From assembly GCA_037953745.1 (NCBI GenBank), contig JBAKBP010006615.1, forward strand, positions 1-64,000: a stretch of 64,000 nt of DNA, in the 5' to 3' direction. The notes under the pieces were generated by a model, which saw nothing but the letters and a program-made list of their open reading frames with translations, searched no databases and was not told the origin of the DNA. This DNA is from Lithodes maja (taxonomy: Eukaryota; Arthropoda; Malacostraca; Decapoda; Lithodidae). Shown piece by piece: positions 11,895-22,025 of this stretch; position 1 is the stretch's first letter; each line of letters starts with the position of its first letter. Made by a program: the position numbers and the translations under genes.

Positions 11895-13866
11895 AGGAGG
11901 GAGACTTACTCAAGGTTCTGCATAGACCCGCCGGGACCCAGCTCTGGAAAAAAAGAAAATTTCCAGGAATTAATGCTCATAAGGTTAACCCAATCATGTT
12001 CGCACACAAGTGTTAAATAACCCACCGGGTAACGAGACGTAACACTCAACGACCACAGCTCGCTACGCGGTGGGGTCTCCTAAGTAAAAGATTTCAGAAT
12101 ATCTTAATTTGTCCAAAAGATTTATGAATACCCTCTGACATAATATATAAAGACCATCATGGCGTTTATAACTGATTAAGTCTTTCCGGTGGTGTTTGTT
12201 TCAAGATTCAATCTTGGAAAAAAAACCTTAAAAAAGACGCCGGCCCCCGAATTATCTCGTAGATCAAAAACTGGGAAGCCTGACAAATATACGAGATCTA
12301 ACTTCTGCCGAAGTATCTTTTTAGATCGCCGTCATAATATCGGTCCAGCATGGCGATTATAGTCTTTCTGGTGGTGACTGTCTCAAGATTCAATAAAGGA
12401 ACAAAAACAACCCCCCATAAAGACGCCGGCCCTCGAAATATTTTATTGTATAATAACACAGGGCAGGCTGACACGAGATCTGATTTCTAACGAATTGTCA
12501 CAAAAAGATCGCCGTAAAGAAGAAGGCGGCGATACCTAGATGTATCCCTGAATTAAGTAGTTAAATCGAAAATGAATTTGAAAATTCCTTATTTCCTCTA
12601 ACTAGGAGCACCCGCCGGGTGTGAAAAAACGATTTTTAACTCTAATTGAACCTTCAATTGCCGTAAAAATAAAGGCGGCGATACAAACAGTATTGCTTAA
12701 GAATGGAATGGTTAATTCACTGAATGACTTAATAGATTATCCCACCCTTCCAAGGTACACCCGCCGGGTGAGATGTCAAACGTTAACCCCATAAGTTCCT
12801 GTCCCCACATCTTTGTAAAAGATCGCCGGGTAGGAAAGCCCTTAACAACAGCTAGGTTTTTCATGTGGTTTTTTATAAAACCTGGTAGAAAAACTACAAA
12901 ACGTATGTTCGCAAGAACAAAGTTTTATAGATGGGAACAGCCAGTCCGCCGGGAATCAAAATGGGCCTGAAAACCAGGTACCAACAGAGACGCAGTCCTG
13001 GAGAGCCACAGACACCTCATCGCCGGGGACACAAACCTGTGTTAAAAACCACGTGTGGCCTAACACGGCTCTCGGCCGGGTTTTATCATGGTGAAACCGA
13101 GAAAAAACCCGCCGGAAGGACACCCACCCCGATCAGACACCATCTGAACGTACACTGTACACGAAGGAAGCCACGCACGACTAACCTAAGAATACAATAA
13201 TAATCCGTGGAATTAGCCAATACACAACTAAACCAGGAAACAAACATAGTCCGAGGAATTAGCCAATACACAACTAAAACCCGGACGCACATGGCACAGT
13301 AGGGTATATTTATACATAATAAACAATAACACTTGTACATGTGGCAAAACTACGAGTGGCTGGCAAGGCCTAAGTAGACGGAATAGGAAAAGTTGAAATA
13401 TACACAAAACACTGGGAATATCACAACAGGAACCATCGCCAACACACCACTGTAGAAAAACTTCCGACAAAGGGAAGACTGACTCGGAACCCAGAAAAAA
13501 CTTCACTAAGTGAAGAAAATAACGCAGGGAACGTCAGCAGCAAAGCTTGCCTCATCAGAAAGATAAAAGGCAGCATTATTAACGCGTAATGAAAGCCGCC
13601 TGCACCACAAGCTAACTAACTGTGAAAAAGTTCACATGTCCACAACAGGACCACGAGGGTACGTCCGAAATAGATGCCCCAAACACACGACTCCAAATAC
13701 ACTGCACTGCGGGCAACCAGCCCAGGACACTCCTGCTACGCATATCCTAACCTTACTCGATACATCCCGGAGTAAACAAATGAGAAAAAACTCACTAGGG
13801 ACGCAACAAATGCGGAACCAGCGGAGCGTGGGGAGACACGTCCGGGCAGGCTGAGCGCAGAGCAGA
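11895..13866 (-). other. 5' leader of DIRS B
   Basis: AT-rich, no convincing gene. It is studded with CGCCGG motifs (for example 12610, 12760, 12823, 12945, 13110) and blocks shared with A's leader at 20100-21700. It holds repeated AGATCGCCG and ACGCCGGCC blocks at 12236-12540. Confidence 0.6.
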
Positions 13867-14179
13867 GAAGGAAGAATGACGCCTGTAGTAGCGTCTGGTC
13901 AAAAGATCCACACAAGTACATCCACGATATGATGGAAAGCTTATTGAATAGTTATTCTTATTTTCTTTTTCTTTTTATTTTTTACGAAGTTTTTTCGTAG
14001 TGAGAACCCAATTCATAATGACTGAAGCCACGAGTGAGGTCGCGTGCGCTCATGATGAAGGCTCCTCAGTTTTTTTAAATGCTCTGCGCGGTAGATTCAA
14101 ACTATGGCGGATGAGTGTTTGAAGAGGATGCCTTATGTAATAGGCATGTTCGTCAATGATGGAGGGGCCACTAATAAAT
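13867..14179. repeat. 5' inverted terminal repeat of DIRS B
   Basis: Ends GGCCACTAATAAAT and is the complement of 5520-5872 apart from the end-specific outer 40 bp. It carries the B-specific CATGTTCGTC. Confidence 0.9.
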
Positions 14180-14529
14180 TGAACTCTTGTACTTTCGCAG
14201 AAGTACTGAACTCTTGTACTTATGCATAAGTACTTACATCAAAAATAAAATTCGCAGTCGCAACTACTGAGATTTTCTTAAAATTATATTGCTTCACAGC
14301 CAAAACTACTTACAACCAGAATTGTTGTTTTACTACTATTGTACTTTAGCACAATTTCCTGTAATGCATACTACAGAGAAATTTTATATCACAACACCTA
14401 CATACAGTATCACAGCTCGTATGCTCCGTACACATACTCCGGCGGGGTCTAGGGTGTCCTGTGTAACACTGACTGCACCCCCCCCCCCCCTCTTTTCTTA
14501 ATCTAAACAATAAGTGACTTAGAGGCCAC

Positions 14530-17500
14530 CTAGACCCTCTGCCTTAAAGCTATACATGGCATGGAAGGTCTGTCTAGAGCTACTGAAAGGTATCGAGTCA
14601 AAAACGTATGATTAGAGGACCATATGTGCGTGGACGCTATGTCCTCAACAGAAAAATTCTTAAGGAAACGCAAAGAGGCCGCCCATTTGCGTAAATCGTG
14701 GGCTCTTCCCACGACGCCGGGATTACTCTCTTTAATGACTTCGACTAGGAGAGAAGCTAGTTTTCGTTTCATTAAGCGTTGGCCCGTACTCGCTACCCAT
14801 AAAGCACCCTGTTGATTCAGAGGTGCTACTCTCAAATATTTGGTTAGCGCTTGCACTGGACATAAATTATGGTGCACTTTTCCCCTTTTTAACGCCGGCA
14901 CCGTGAACTCTGAAAAAACGTGTTCACTGTGTTCATTTTTGGCGATGAACGCCGGGGAAGGTGTAAAATGAATACACTCATTGAGCCTACCAAACCTTAT
15001 GCAATTAGGTGTGTTGCTCATCGCCGCCAGCTCAGATACCCTGTGCCCGGTAGCCAAAGCCATAAGGAATACTGCCCTTTTTAAAAGTAAGTCAAAATCT
15101 GCAGTATTTTGGTACAGACGGGAATGAAGTAAAGACAATGCCTTGTCCAGAGACCAGGTAGGCATGAGCTGACGGGGAGGTGGGCGGAGTTTAAAACATG
15201 CTCTCATGAAACCTTTTTCCTCCGCTAGTGGTATGGTTAGACCTGTAAGGTCAAAGAATGGCATCCTAATTGCTGTTAAGTGATTTTTTAACGTTACTAC
15301 AGATAGACGTTTCTGCTCGAACAGATAGTTTAAATAATGAAAAACCAAAGCCACCGAAGGTACGGTTTGTTCTGTTCTAATTATCCAAGAAGTAAAGGAC
15401 TGCCAGTGCGATTGATACTGTCTCTTAGTAGATTGGGTATATTGATTCATGAATTTATCGGTCACGTTTCTACCATACGGTGCTAGCCACTTGGCCTCCT
15501 GAATGTCCATAATGCAAAAGTCAGCGAGGTCTCTAGGTTGCCAATCGTGTCTAAGTGGAAATACCCGACCGGGAGGGACACCGGGTTCGGGCACCATGTT
15601 TTCAATTGCTGGTACCACAACTGCGCCGGCCACAGGGGCGCGATTAACGAGACTACACCCCGATAATCCCGTAGTTTGTTTACTACGTGGCACATTAGAG
15701 AAGCGTCTGGTGGCGGAAACAGATAAACGGAACTCCACATGTTCCAGTCCGTCACCAGTGCGATGGATCCTCCCGCCGGCGTTATTGTCCGGCGGGTGAG
15801 GTACAGCGGGAGTTTGTGAGTCTCCTCGGACGCAAACAGATCCACTTATGGACGGTAAGGCTCCGCAATCATTTGGTCGAAAATTTTTTGCTTGAGCGCC
15901 CATTCTACCGTTGTGCTCTGTCTCCGAGACAGAGCGTCTGCCCAGACGTTTGCTACGCCTGGGAGATAAGATGCGTGAAGATGAATGTTCAGCTTGCCGG
16001 CTAGAACAAAAATCTTTTCTGACACGATTAGCAACTTCCGAGATCTCGTTGACCCTTGTTTCTGAATGCAGTGAACCGCATTCAGATTGTCCATCCTGAA
16101 GGCCACCGATTTGTCCCGTAAAGTAGAGCCGTGAGCCTGAAGGAAATACAAGGGGACTAGTAACTCTTTGACATTGATGTGGGAGGTTTCTGAATGGGAC
16201 CAAAGCCCTTGACCCTGATGCCCGTGGTTTGACTGAAAGCCCCAACCTATCGTTCCTGACGCATCCGTGTCTACCCATACCGTCGGCGGAGGAGAGGTCC
16301 ATGACATGACCGAGTGCAATGTTTCCCTCTTCGCCCAGACCGCTAGTAAGCTGTGTATTAATTTTGGGATGGGCCATAATGTTTCCGCCGGCAATAGTGG
16401 AAAAAATGTGTTGCCCTCCAATATTAAACGTTTGACTTTCAACCGGCCCAACTTTACAGTTAGTTGAATCCAGTTGAGAGAGCCGACCAGAGATTCCCAG
16501 ACTCTCCGTGTCGTAGTCAGACTGTGAAGAAACATAAACAGTTTCTTGCGAAACCTGTTCCGATTGTCCACACTCTGACTCAGAGTGAGAGCAGCTGTGT
16601 CCCAGACCAGCCCTATCCACTGGACCAGTCGTGAGGGAACAAAGTTTGACTTTACCGGGTTTACCTTGAACCCTAGAGATTTTACATGATTTAATGTTAT
16701 GTTGACATGATTGATGCATAACTGTTCCGTCTCTGCCACCACCAGCCAGTCGTCTAGATACCACAAAATCCTGATCCCTTGTTCTAACATGGGCATCAGG
16801 GCTTGCCGGACCAATTTCGTGAATAAGCGAGGTGCTAGGTTCAATCCGAACGGCATCCTCTGAAAGACATAAGTCTGATGCTTTATTCGTAAGGCCAAAA
16901 ATCGTTGAAACCTTTTGTTTACCGGGATGTGCCAATACGCGTCTGTCAGGTCTAAAGAACACATCCACCCTTCCGGCGGAAGTGTTAGCCTGATTTGATT
17001 CACTGTCGGCATCCTGAAGGAAACGTTGTGAATATGGAGGTTCAGATAAGACAGGTCTACGAACGGCCTCATCTGAACACTGTCCCTTTTGGGCACTAGA
17101 AAGAGTTTGGACGTAAATACTGAGTAATTTTGAGGGACCGGGATGATGACATTCTTGGCGATCATCTCTTGGATCAGTGACTCCACCTCTAATGAAACAA
17201 AATTTGCCTTTGTCGGCTGACGTAAGCGAGGTCGCCGGAGCCACTGCCAGGTGATGCCTTTGCGTGCCACCATGCTCGCCCATGTGTTTAATGGCCATGC
17301 GCGATGACACGCCCGGAATGACCCAGTTAGCAGACAAGGGTTTGCCGGCTGGACTACCCTCTGATCCATCCGCCGTAAGACTGGCCCTGGGAGTGAGAGA
17401 GACCCTAGTTTTTTGGTGGTGGTGGTGGTGTATGCTTTGATGACTGGCCGGGTTTGGCCGGAGACGGGCCCTGGCCTGGTCGTTGATACTTCTGTCCTTT

Positions 17501-17592
17501 ATGATTACCTGAAAACTTTCCTTGCTTGTATCTGTACTGAGCCTGACTTTGGGTGGAAGAGGACTTAGGCAGATGAAAGGGCTTTGCCCCAC
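14530..17592 (-). CDS. Tyrosine recombinase frame of DIRS A
   Basis: Open frame of 1020 codons. Its beginning is not an ATG, so the real start is unknown. The last third is a tyrosine recombinase, which would integrate the circular cDNA. A SAM-like N-terminal domain (SHWQSFTSWIIR, HLTAIRMPFFDL) precedes the catalytic core: Arg in ATGHRVSELAAM (about residue 845), H-x-x-R in RAHDLRKWAASL (about 965) and Tyr in FLTRYLSVAL (about 1003). All four invariant residues are present and no stop interrupts, so this YR could be active. The first 600 or more codons overlap the RT gene in another frame and may be untranslated. A 13-base G run lies 39 nt after the stop on the sense strand. Confidence 0.9.
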   Translation of the reverse strand: MGQSPFICLSPLPPKVRLSTDTSKESFQVIIKDRSINDQARARLRPNPASHQSIHHHHHQKTRVSLTPRASLTADGSEGSPAGKPLSANWVIPGVSSRMAIKHMGEHGGTQRHHLAVAPATSLTSADKGKFCFIRGGVTDPRDDRQECHHPGPSKLLSIYVQTLSSAQKGQCSDEAVRRPVLSEPPYSQRFLQDADSESNQANTSAGRVDVFFRPDRRVLAHPGKQKVSTIFGLTNKASDLCLSEDAVRIEPSTSLIHEIGPASPDAHVRTRDQDFVVSRRLAGGGRDGTVMHQSCQHNIKSCKISRVQGKPGKVKLCSLTTGPVDRAGLGHSCSHSESECGQSEQVSQETVYVSSQSDYDTESLGISGRLSQLDSTNCKVGPVESQTFNIGGQHIFSTIAGGNIMAHPKINTQLTSGLGEEGNIALGHVMDLSSADGMGRHGCVRNDRLGLSVKPRASGSRALVPFRNLPHQCQRVTSPLVFPSGSRLYFTGQIGGLQDGQSECGSLHSETRVNEISEVANRVRKDFCSSRQAEHSSSRILSPRRSKRLGRRSVSETEHNGRMGAQAKNFRPNDCGALPSISGSVCVRGDSQTPAVPHPPDNNAGGRIHRTGDGLEHVEFRLSVSATRRFSNVPRSKQTTGLSGCSLVNRAPVAGAVVVPAIENMVPEPGVPPGRVFPLRHDWQPRDLADFCIMDIQEAKWLAPYGRNVTDKFMNQYTQSTKRQYQSHWQSFTSWIIRTEQTVPSVALVFHYLNYLFEQKRLSVVTLKNHLTAIRMPFFDLTGLTIPLAEEKGFMRACFKLRPPPRQLMPTWSLDKALSLLHSRLYQNTADFDLLLKRAVFLMALATGHRVSELAAMSNTPNCIRFGRLNECIHFTPSPAFIAKNEHSEHVFSEFTVPALKRGKVHHNLCPVQALTKYLRVAPLNQQGALWVASTGQRLMKRKLASLLVEVIKESNPGVVGRAHDLRKWAASLRFLKNFSVEDIASTHIWSSNHTFLTRYLSVALDRPSMPCIALRQRV
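15483..17369 (-). pseudogene. RT, RNase H and methyltransferase-like ORF of DIRS A, one nonsense codon
   Basis: Starts at ATG 17369. RT: PKRDSVQMRPFVDLSYLN, CSLDLTDAYWHIP (motif A), QRMPFGLNLAPRLF, LWYLDDWLVVA (motif C). RNase H: WVDTDASGTIGWG, HINVKELLVPL, RMDNLN, NVWADALSRR, with all acidic residues present. A TAA at 15846-15848 ends the frame after AEPYRP, where C has CAA at the same place. Translation would otherwise continue through VDLFASEETHKLPLYL and IAPLWPAQLWYQQ to 15483, the DIRS methyltransferase-like region. Only this stop separates it from an intact gene. It makes cDNA from the element RNA. Confidence 0.92.
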
Positions 17593-18373
17593 CAGGCTGA
17601 GCTTTTGCGACTGGTTTGGGCTTGGTAAAATTGAAAGCAGGTTTCTTAGATGGGGCGGGACTGTACTTAAAGGCCTGAGCCATGTTGAACACTGTTTTCC
17701 ACACCTCCGGGGACATTAAAGAGGCAGTTAGAACAGGGGACATAACCACTTGATTTGCAATCCTATCCGGGAGCTTCCTCACGAGAGACATCCTTAGATC
17801 TTGTCGTGCCCGCACCCCCTCTAGCAAGGCTGTACGGATATCCCCCAGTGACTGTATAGAAGTCTGGAGTAGCAAGCGTATAGATAGTTCGATAGCCTTT
17901 CGGACTTCCGCGTCCGCGATTGCCTGAGCAGATCTGAGCATTGACTTCGCTACCTGTTGTGTGACAATATACTGGGAAAACAGTCTATATGCTTTCCCAC
18001 ATAGCCTAAACTCCCGGTCTAGGTGAGCAGTGGACGGTGTGGAAAAGGGATCTTTAAGCTCGCATAGATTAATTTTAGGGGCAGCTAAAAAAGCAAATAA
18101 AGCAGAGGGAACTCCGCCGGCAGAGAATACCGGCATAGAGAACCAAGAATGGCTTTCTTGTGGAATTTGGTGTGAAGATTTAGAGGTAAAAGTTGTTGCA
18201 AAGTTTTGAGCCTCCACTTCCCATTCCACCCAAGGACCCGGACCCAACTGCTCCACCTTCAAAACTGGATTTGCGGCTGTGTCTGTGAACGTCTTTAAAC
18301 CTAACTCTGGTGTTAGAGCTGACAGTGCTTTTATATCATTGAAACCGTCATGCTTGGTCCAGTCCGAAAACAT
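17405..18373 (-). CDS. Third gag-like frame of DIRS A
   Basis: 322 codons from ATG 18373. A helical middle (SIQSLGDIRTALLEGVRARQ, SPEVWKTVFNMAQAF) is followed by a Lys/Gln/Pro-rich tail ending in six prolines, typical of a nucleic-acid-binding gag end. It overlaps the preceding frame by 43 bp. Sequence just upstream (VSFK before MFSDW) looks coding in this frame, so it is probably the continuation of the second gag frame after a one-base shift, and not an independent gene. The shift may be a mutation or programmed. Confidence 0.65.
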   Translation of the reverse strand: MFSDWTKHDGFNDIKALSALTPELGLKTFTDTAANPVLKVEQLGPGPWVEWEVEAQNFATTFTSKSSHQIPQESHSWFSMPVFSAGGVPSALFAFLAAPKINLCELKDPFSTPSTAHLDREFRLCGKAYRLFSQYIVTQQVAKSMLRSAQAIADAEVRKAIELSIRLLLQTSIQSLGDIRTALLEGVRARQDLRMSLVRKLPDRIANQVVMSPVLTASLMSPEVWKTVFNMAQAFKYSPAPSKKPAFNFTKPKPVAKAQPGGAKPFHLPKSSSTQSQAQYRYKQGKFSGNHKGQKYQRPGQGPSPAKPGQSSKHTPPPPPKN

Positions 18374-19137
18374 TTTGAAGCTGACGCAGGGGTTAGGGCA
18401 GGTGTCGAAGTATACACAAAATAATCATGGTGATAATAGTTAGGAATGGCCTTAATATTAACATCAAGTACATTCCCTAGAATATCTAAAGCACGTAACT
18501 TCCTAGATTTATTCCCTTGGATTACCCACTCACGTGGTACCGGAAGCTCCCCTGACATAGTGGACTGTGCTACCTCTGGCTTTGCTGGGAACATTGTTAC
18601 CCATGACTCATCTGGCCCGTATAGGAGGGGCATAGCTCCCTTTCGGACCGGCGCTTTGTCTAAAGGGGGAGGATTTACACCTGCTACTACTCTCACATTG
18701 GAAGTAGTCAGTGCCGCCGAAGTTGGCCTAGTAACCATAGTAGGTGATACAGGGGGAGGGTGCGGAATTTGTGTCAAAGCAATAGAAGTAGCCAGAGGTC
18801 GGACATTCGATGCTGTCATGGAAGCTCCCAAACCAACTGTAGGAGTCTCCTGCTGCTGACCAAAAAACTTAGTTAGTGCATTAGCTAGTAACCCATTAAT
18901 TTCATCAGCTGTGACAAATTTAGCAGAGGATGAACTATGTGGTGAATCATTCCTACTCTGAGAGTCATCCATCACTGAACCTGACTCTTGAATCTCCATC
19001 TCAGAAATTATAGAACCCTCATCCCTTTCCCCCGGCCTTTCAGGAGAGGATTCCGCCAAAGCCGGGACCCCCTCATGCTGCCATGTTAAGTCCGGGATGG
19101 ATGATGGGATCTCAGCGTCCCGGTGGACGTCTGCCAC
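18331..19137 (-). pseudogene. Second gag-like frame of DIRS A
   Basis: 268 codons: acidic N-terminus (DVHRDAEIPSSIPDLTWQH), EEINGLLANALTKFFG-like segment, Pro/Thr-rich linker, and GNVLDVNIKAIPNYYHHDYF. It begins at GTG. The ATG used in B (9656) has a counterpart near 19197 in A, but in A a TGA and a one-base shift separate it from this frame. The 5' end is therefore damaged in A. Conserved with B and C, so a real element protein, presumably structural. Confidence 0.6.
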
Positions 19138-19223
19138 TACCGTTGGTGCATAAGAATGATGTGAGCCGTCACGCCATGGCTGGGAGTACCTCCATTAAAC
19201 TCCCCGGTCTTGGCCGGAACTCA

Positions 19224-20093
19224 CTAGTCTTGTGAGCTAGGTACCACACCAATTACTGAGCCCTCACTCGAGCCCTCTAGAGGGTTATAACTGCTGGTAG
19301 AACTCTCTAAAACTGGTACATGTGAACTTTTAATAATATTAGGTGACACCTTGTCCGCCGGTTTATCCCCCACCACAGTCTCTGACTCCACTCCCGACCT
19401 GTCAGATTGGACATGAGACATGTCGGGAGTAGAGGCAGAAAGCGAGGTACGAGGCTCCGGCGAATGCCTGGAGGTCTTTCGTACATGAGTATCCTTTTTA
19501 GAAGACTTGTGACTTCGCCTTGACTTTGATTTTCCACTAGGACTATCGTTGGTCTTCTCCTCCTTGCTCTTCTTTCTCGAAGGGGAAGTAGAGTGACTAT
19601 GTGGCTGCTGTCGGAGGGGAGACCGTGACCTGGACCTCGATTTTGACTTGGAAGTTGTCGCCGGAGGTGTCGGCTCTCGAGGTCTCTTAGATGTGCCGGA
19701 GGAGAGAGTAAGCACTGTACCCTGCCCAGTCTCAGTCGACTTACGCACATTTACTTTACTTCTAGAAGGGGGACGTTTAAGTGGGGGATACTGAGCAATC
19801 AACCTGTCCCACAGAACTACGTTATCACACTGCAGAGCTTTATGAGCCACTGAAGTAGCATAAGTAGATAAAAGCTGTTTGACCTCGCACAATGCCAACG
19901 CCGCGGCCAAATTATCTTGTTGTAAGACTTTAGTACTCAATTGACTATAAAAAGTACAATTCTTCGTCACCCACAGACCCCTTGACCGGTCCAAGCATTT
20001 GATGCATCTGATGCATAGAGTATGGGCAAACATAGGGATCCCTGAACAGGAGGGTGTTAAGCACAGAGCAAAAACAGGGTCTAGTGGCGCCAT
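19224..20093 (-). CDS. First gag-like ORF of DIRS A, Ser/Arg-rich
   Basis: 289 codons from ATG 20093. The N-terminus has a Cys/His cluster (CLTPSCSG, then FAHTLCIRCIKC) that could bind zinc. A helical middle follows (LAAALALCEVKQLLSTYA), then a long basic Ser/Arg and Ser/Lys-rich part (SKSKSRSRSRSP, RRSHKSSKK) and a Ser/acidic tail. An RNA-binding or nuclear role fits the composition but is inference. It precedes the other gag frames and follows a 1.6-kb leader. The N-terminal cluster is shared with B (11469-11894). Confidence 0.65.
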   Translation of the reverse strand: MAPLDPVFALCLTPSCSGIPMFAHTLCIRCIKCLDRSRGLWVTKNCTFYSQLSTKVLQQDNLAAALALCEVKQLLSTYATSVAHKALQCDNVVLWDRLIAQYPPLKRPPSRSKVNVRKSTETGQGTVLTLSSGTSKRPREPTPPATTSKSKSRSRSRSPLRQQPHSHSTSPSRKKSKEEKTNDSPSGKSKSRRSHKSSKKDTHVRKTSRHSPEPRTSLSASTPDMSHVQSDRSGVESETVVGDKPADKVSPNIIKSSHVPVLESSTSSYNPLEGSSEGSVIGVVPSSQD

Positions 20094-21715
20094 GACAGAG
20101 ACTGGGAAGAGCTAACCCATCCCCGGGCTCCTTCTGGTCCTCTGTTGACCCGCCGGAACTCCGCCCTGGAAAAAAGAAAATTTCCAGGAATTAATGCTCA
20201 TAAGGTTACCCCAAAATGTTCTAACACAAGTGTTAATGAACCGCCGGGCAACGAGACGTAATACACCACTATTACTTCTTGTTACCCTGTAGGTTCTTAT
20301 GTAAAGATTTTAGAATATCTTTACTTGTCCAAAAGATTTAAGTACATCCTCAGACATAATATAGAGACGAGCATGTCGTTATAAATGACGCAGTCTTCCC
20401 AGTGGTTTTTTGGCCACCGGAAACCCATATTAAGACGCAGGCCTCCTTATTATATCGCAGTTAAAAAGGGGGTAAGCCTATCTTAAACGTTTTTAGATCT
20501 GACTTCTCTCGAAGCCTTCATAGATCGCCGTATTTTGAAGGCCTCGATACCCAATTGTATCCCTCAATTGTCTGGCTAACTCCACCGAATTGCAAATCCG
20601 TTAATCCCACCTCCCCAAGGTTCAACCGCTGGGTGTGAAAGTAATTTAAATATTAACCCCAATTGTTCCTATCCCCACATCTTTGCAAAAGATCGCCGGG
20701 GTGGAAAGACCAAACAAACAAAACAGCCTAGTTTTTCAATGGCTTTGCAAAAACCGGGAAAAACTATACTCCACCGGTGTCTGCATGAACACCTAGTGAA
20801 ACGGGTATAGCCATGCCGCCGGGAAACACACAGTAACCCTGAACACAGGCTCCACCTAAGAGACGCAGTCCTGGAGAGCCCTCAGGCCACCACTCGCCGG
20901 GGGAAACTAGCCTATTTTAACCACGCGTGATATAAAACTCGGCAACCAGACGGATTTTCTCGGTGCAATCGAAAAAAACCCGCCGGAAAAGGTAACCAGC
21001 CGGATTTTCTCGGAGCAATCGAGAAAACCCGCCGGAAAAGGCAACCCACACTAGCCAGATGCAATCTGAGAAACACAATTAGGCCCTGGATTAAGCCAAA
21101 ACACAACTAATCCAGGACACACATGACATGGTATTACATATTTAAATCATAAATCAATAACACTTGTACATGTAAAAAGCTACGAGCGGCTGGCTAGGCC
21201 TAAGCAGACGGAAATAACATTTAATCACGTCGTAATATAAACAAAAAGCACTGTAACATATCACAACAGGAACAACCGCCATCACCATATCGTAGAAAAA
21301 ATCCCGGGAGAGGGAAGCACTGACTCGGGACCTAGAAAAAACTTCACTAAGTGAAGAAAAATACGCTAGGAACGTCAGTAAACAAACAATAAGGCAACTT
21401 CATCAGAAAGATAAGAAGAAGCCTGATAACGCGTAGTTAAAGCCAACTAAATAACTAGGCTAGCTAGCCGCGAAAAATGTAACACGCGTCCACCACGGGA
21501 CCACGAGGGTACACCCGAAATAGGTGTCCCAAACACACGACCCAAATACACTGAACTGCGGGAAACCCGTCCCTGACACTCCTGCTACGCATATCCTAAC
21601 CTTACTCGATACATCCCAGAGTAAACAAATGAGAAAAAACTCACTAGGGACGCAGCAAATGCGGAACCAGCGGAGCGTGGGGAGACACGTCAGGGCAGGT
21701 TGAGCGCAGAGCAGA
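20094..21715 (-). other. 5' leader of DIRS A
   Basis: No gene seen. AT-rich with repeated CGCCGG motifs (20150, 20240, 20692, 20815, 20893, 20979, 21030). A roughly 50-bp block with GGATTTTCTCGG and CCCGCCGGAAAAGG is tandemly duplicated at 20945-21045. The counterpart in B is longer because of duplications. Confidence 0.6.
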
Positions 21716-22025
21716 GAAGGAAGTATGACGCCTGAAGTCAGCGTCTGGTCAAATATCCACACAAGTACATCCACGAGTATATGGAAAGCTTATGAATAGT
21801 TATTCTTATTTTATTTTTATTTTTTATTTGTTACAAAGTTTTTTCGTAGTGAGAACCCAATTTCATAATGACAGAACCATGAGTGAGGTTGCGTGCGCTC
21901 ATGATGAAGGCTCCTCAATTTTTTATGCTCTGCGCGGTAGATTCAAACTACGGTAAATGAGCGTTTGAAGAGGAGGCCTTATGTAATAGGCATAATCGTC
22001 AATGATGGAGGGGCCACTAATAAAT
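21716..22025. repeat. 5' inverted terminal repeat of DIRS A
   Basis: Ends GGCCACTAATAAAT directly against ACAGACGCG of the interrupted element C. Complementary to 4012-4363 and carrying the A-specific CATAATCGTC. Confidence 0.92.

Larger units (their letters stand above)
5520..14179 (-). mobile_element. DIRS-type retrotransposon B, inserted in A
   Basis: Minus-strand element of 8.66 kb with its own ITRs (5520-5872, 13867-14179) and ICR (5945-6052). It splits the region of A downstream of the YR: A reads GAACTCTTGTAC from 14181 and continues at 5519 and below. B's own homologous sequence is intact at 6378-6420. Its genes are damaged. About 0.9 kb covering the end of gag and the first half of RT is missing, the YR N-terminal domain is deleted, and the leader contains tandem duplications. 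Confidence 0.9.
4012..22025 (-). mobile_element. DIRS-type retrotransposon A, inserted in C and carrying B
   Basis: Full-length DIRS element on the minus strand, 5' end at 22025 and 3' end at 4012, about 9.35 kb without nested B. It has inverted terminal repeats (4012-4363, 21716-22025), a 108-bp ICR (4437-4544), three gag-like frames, an RT-RNase H-methyltransferase-like frame with a single nonsense codon, and an apparently intact tyrosine recombinase. It interrupts the RNase H of C without an obvious target-site duplication, as expected for recombinase-mediated integration. It is the best preserved DIRS copy in the window. Confidence 0.92.
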
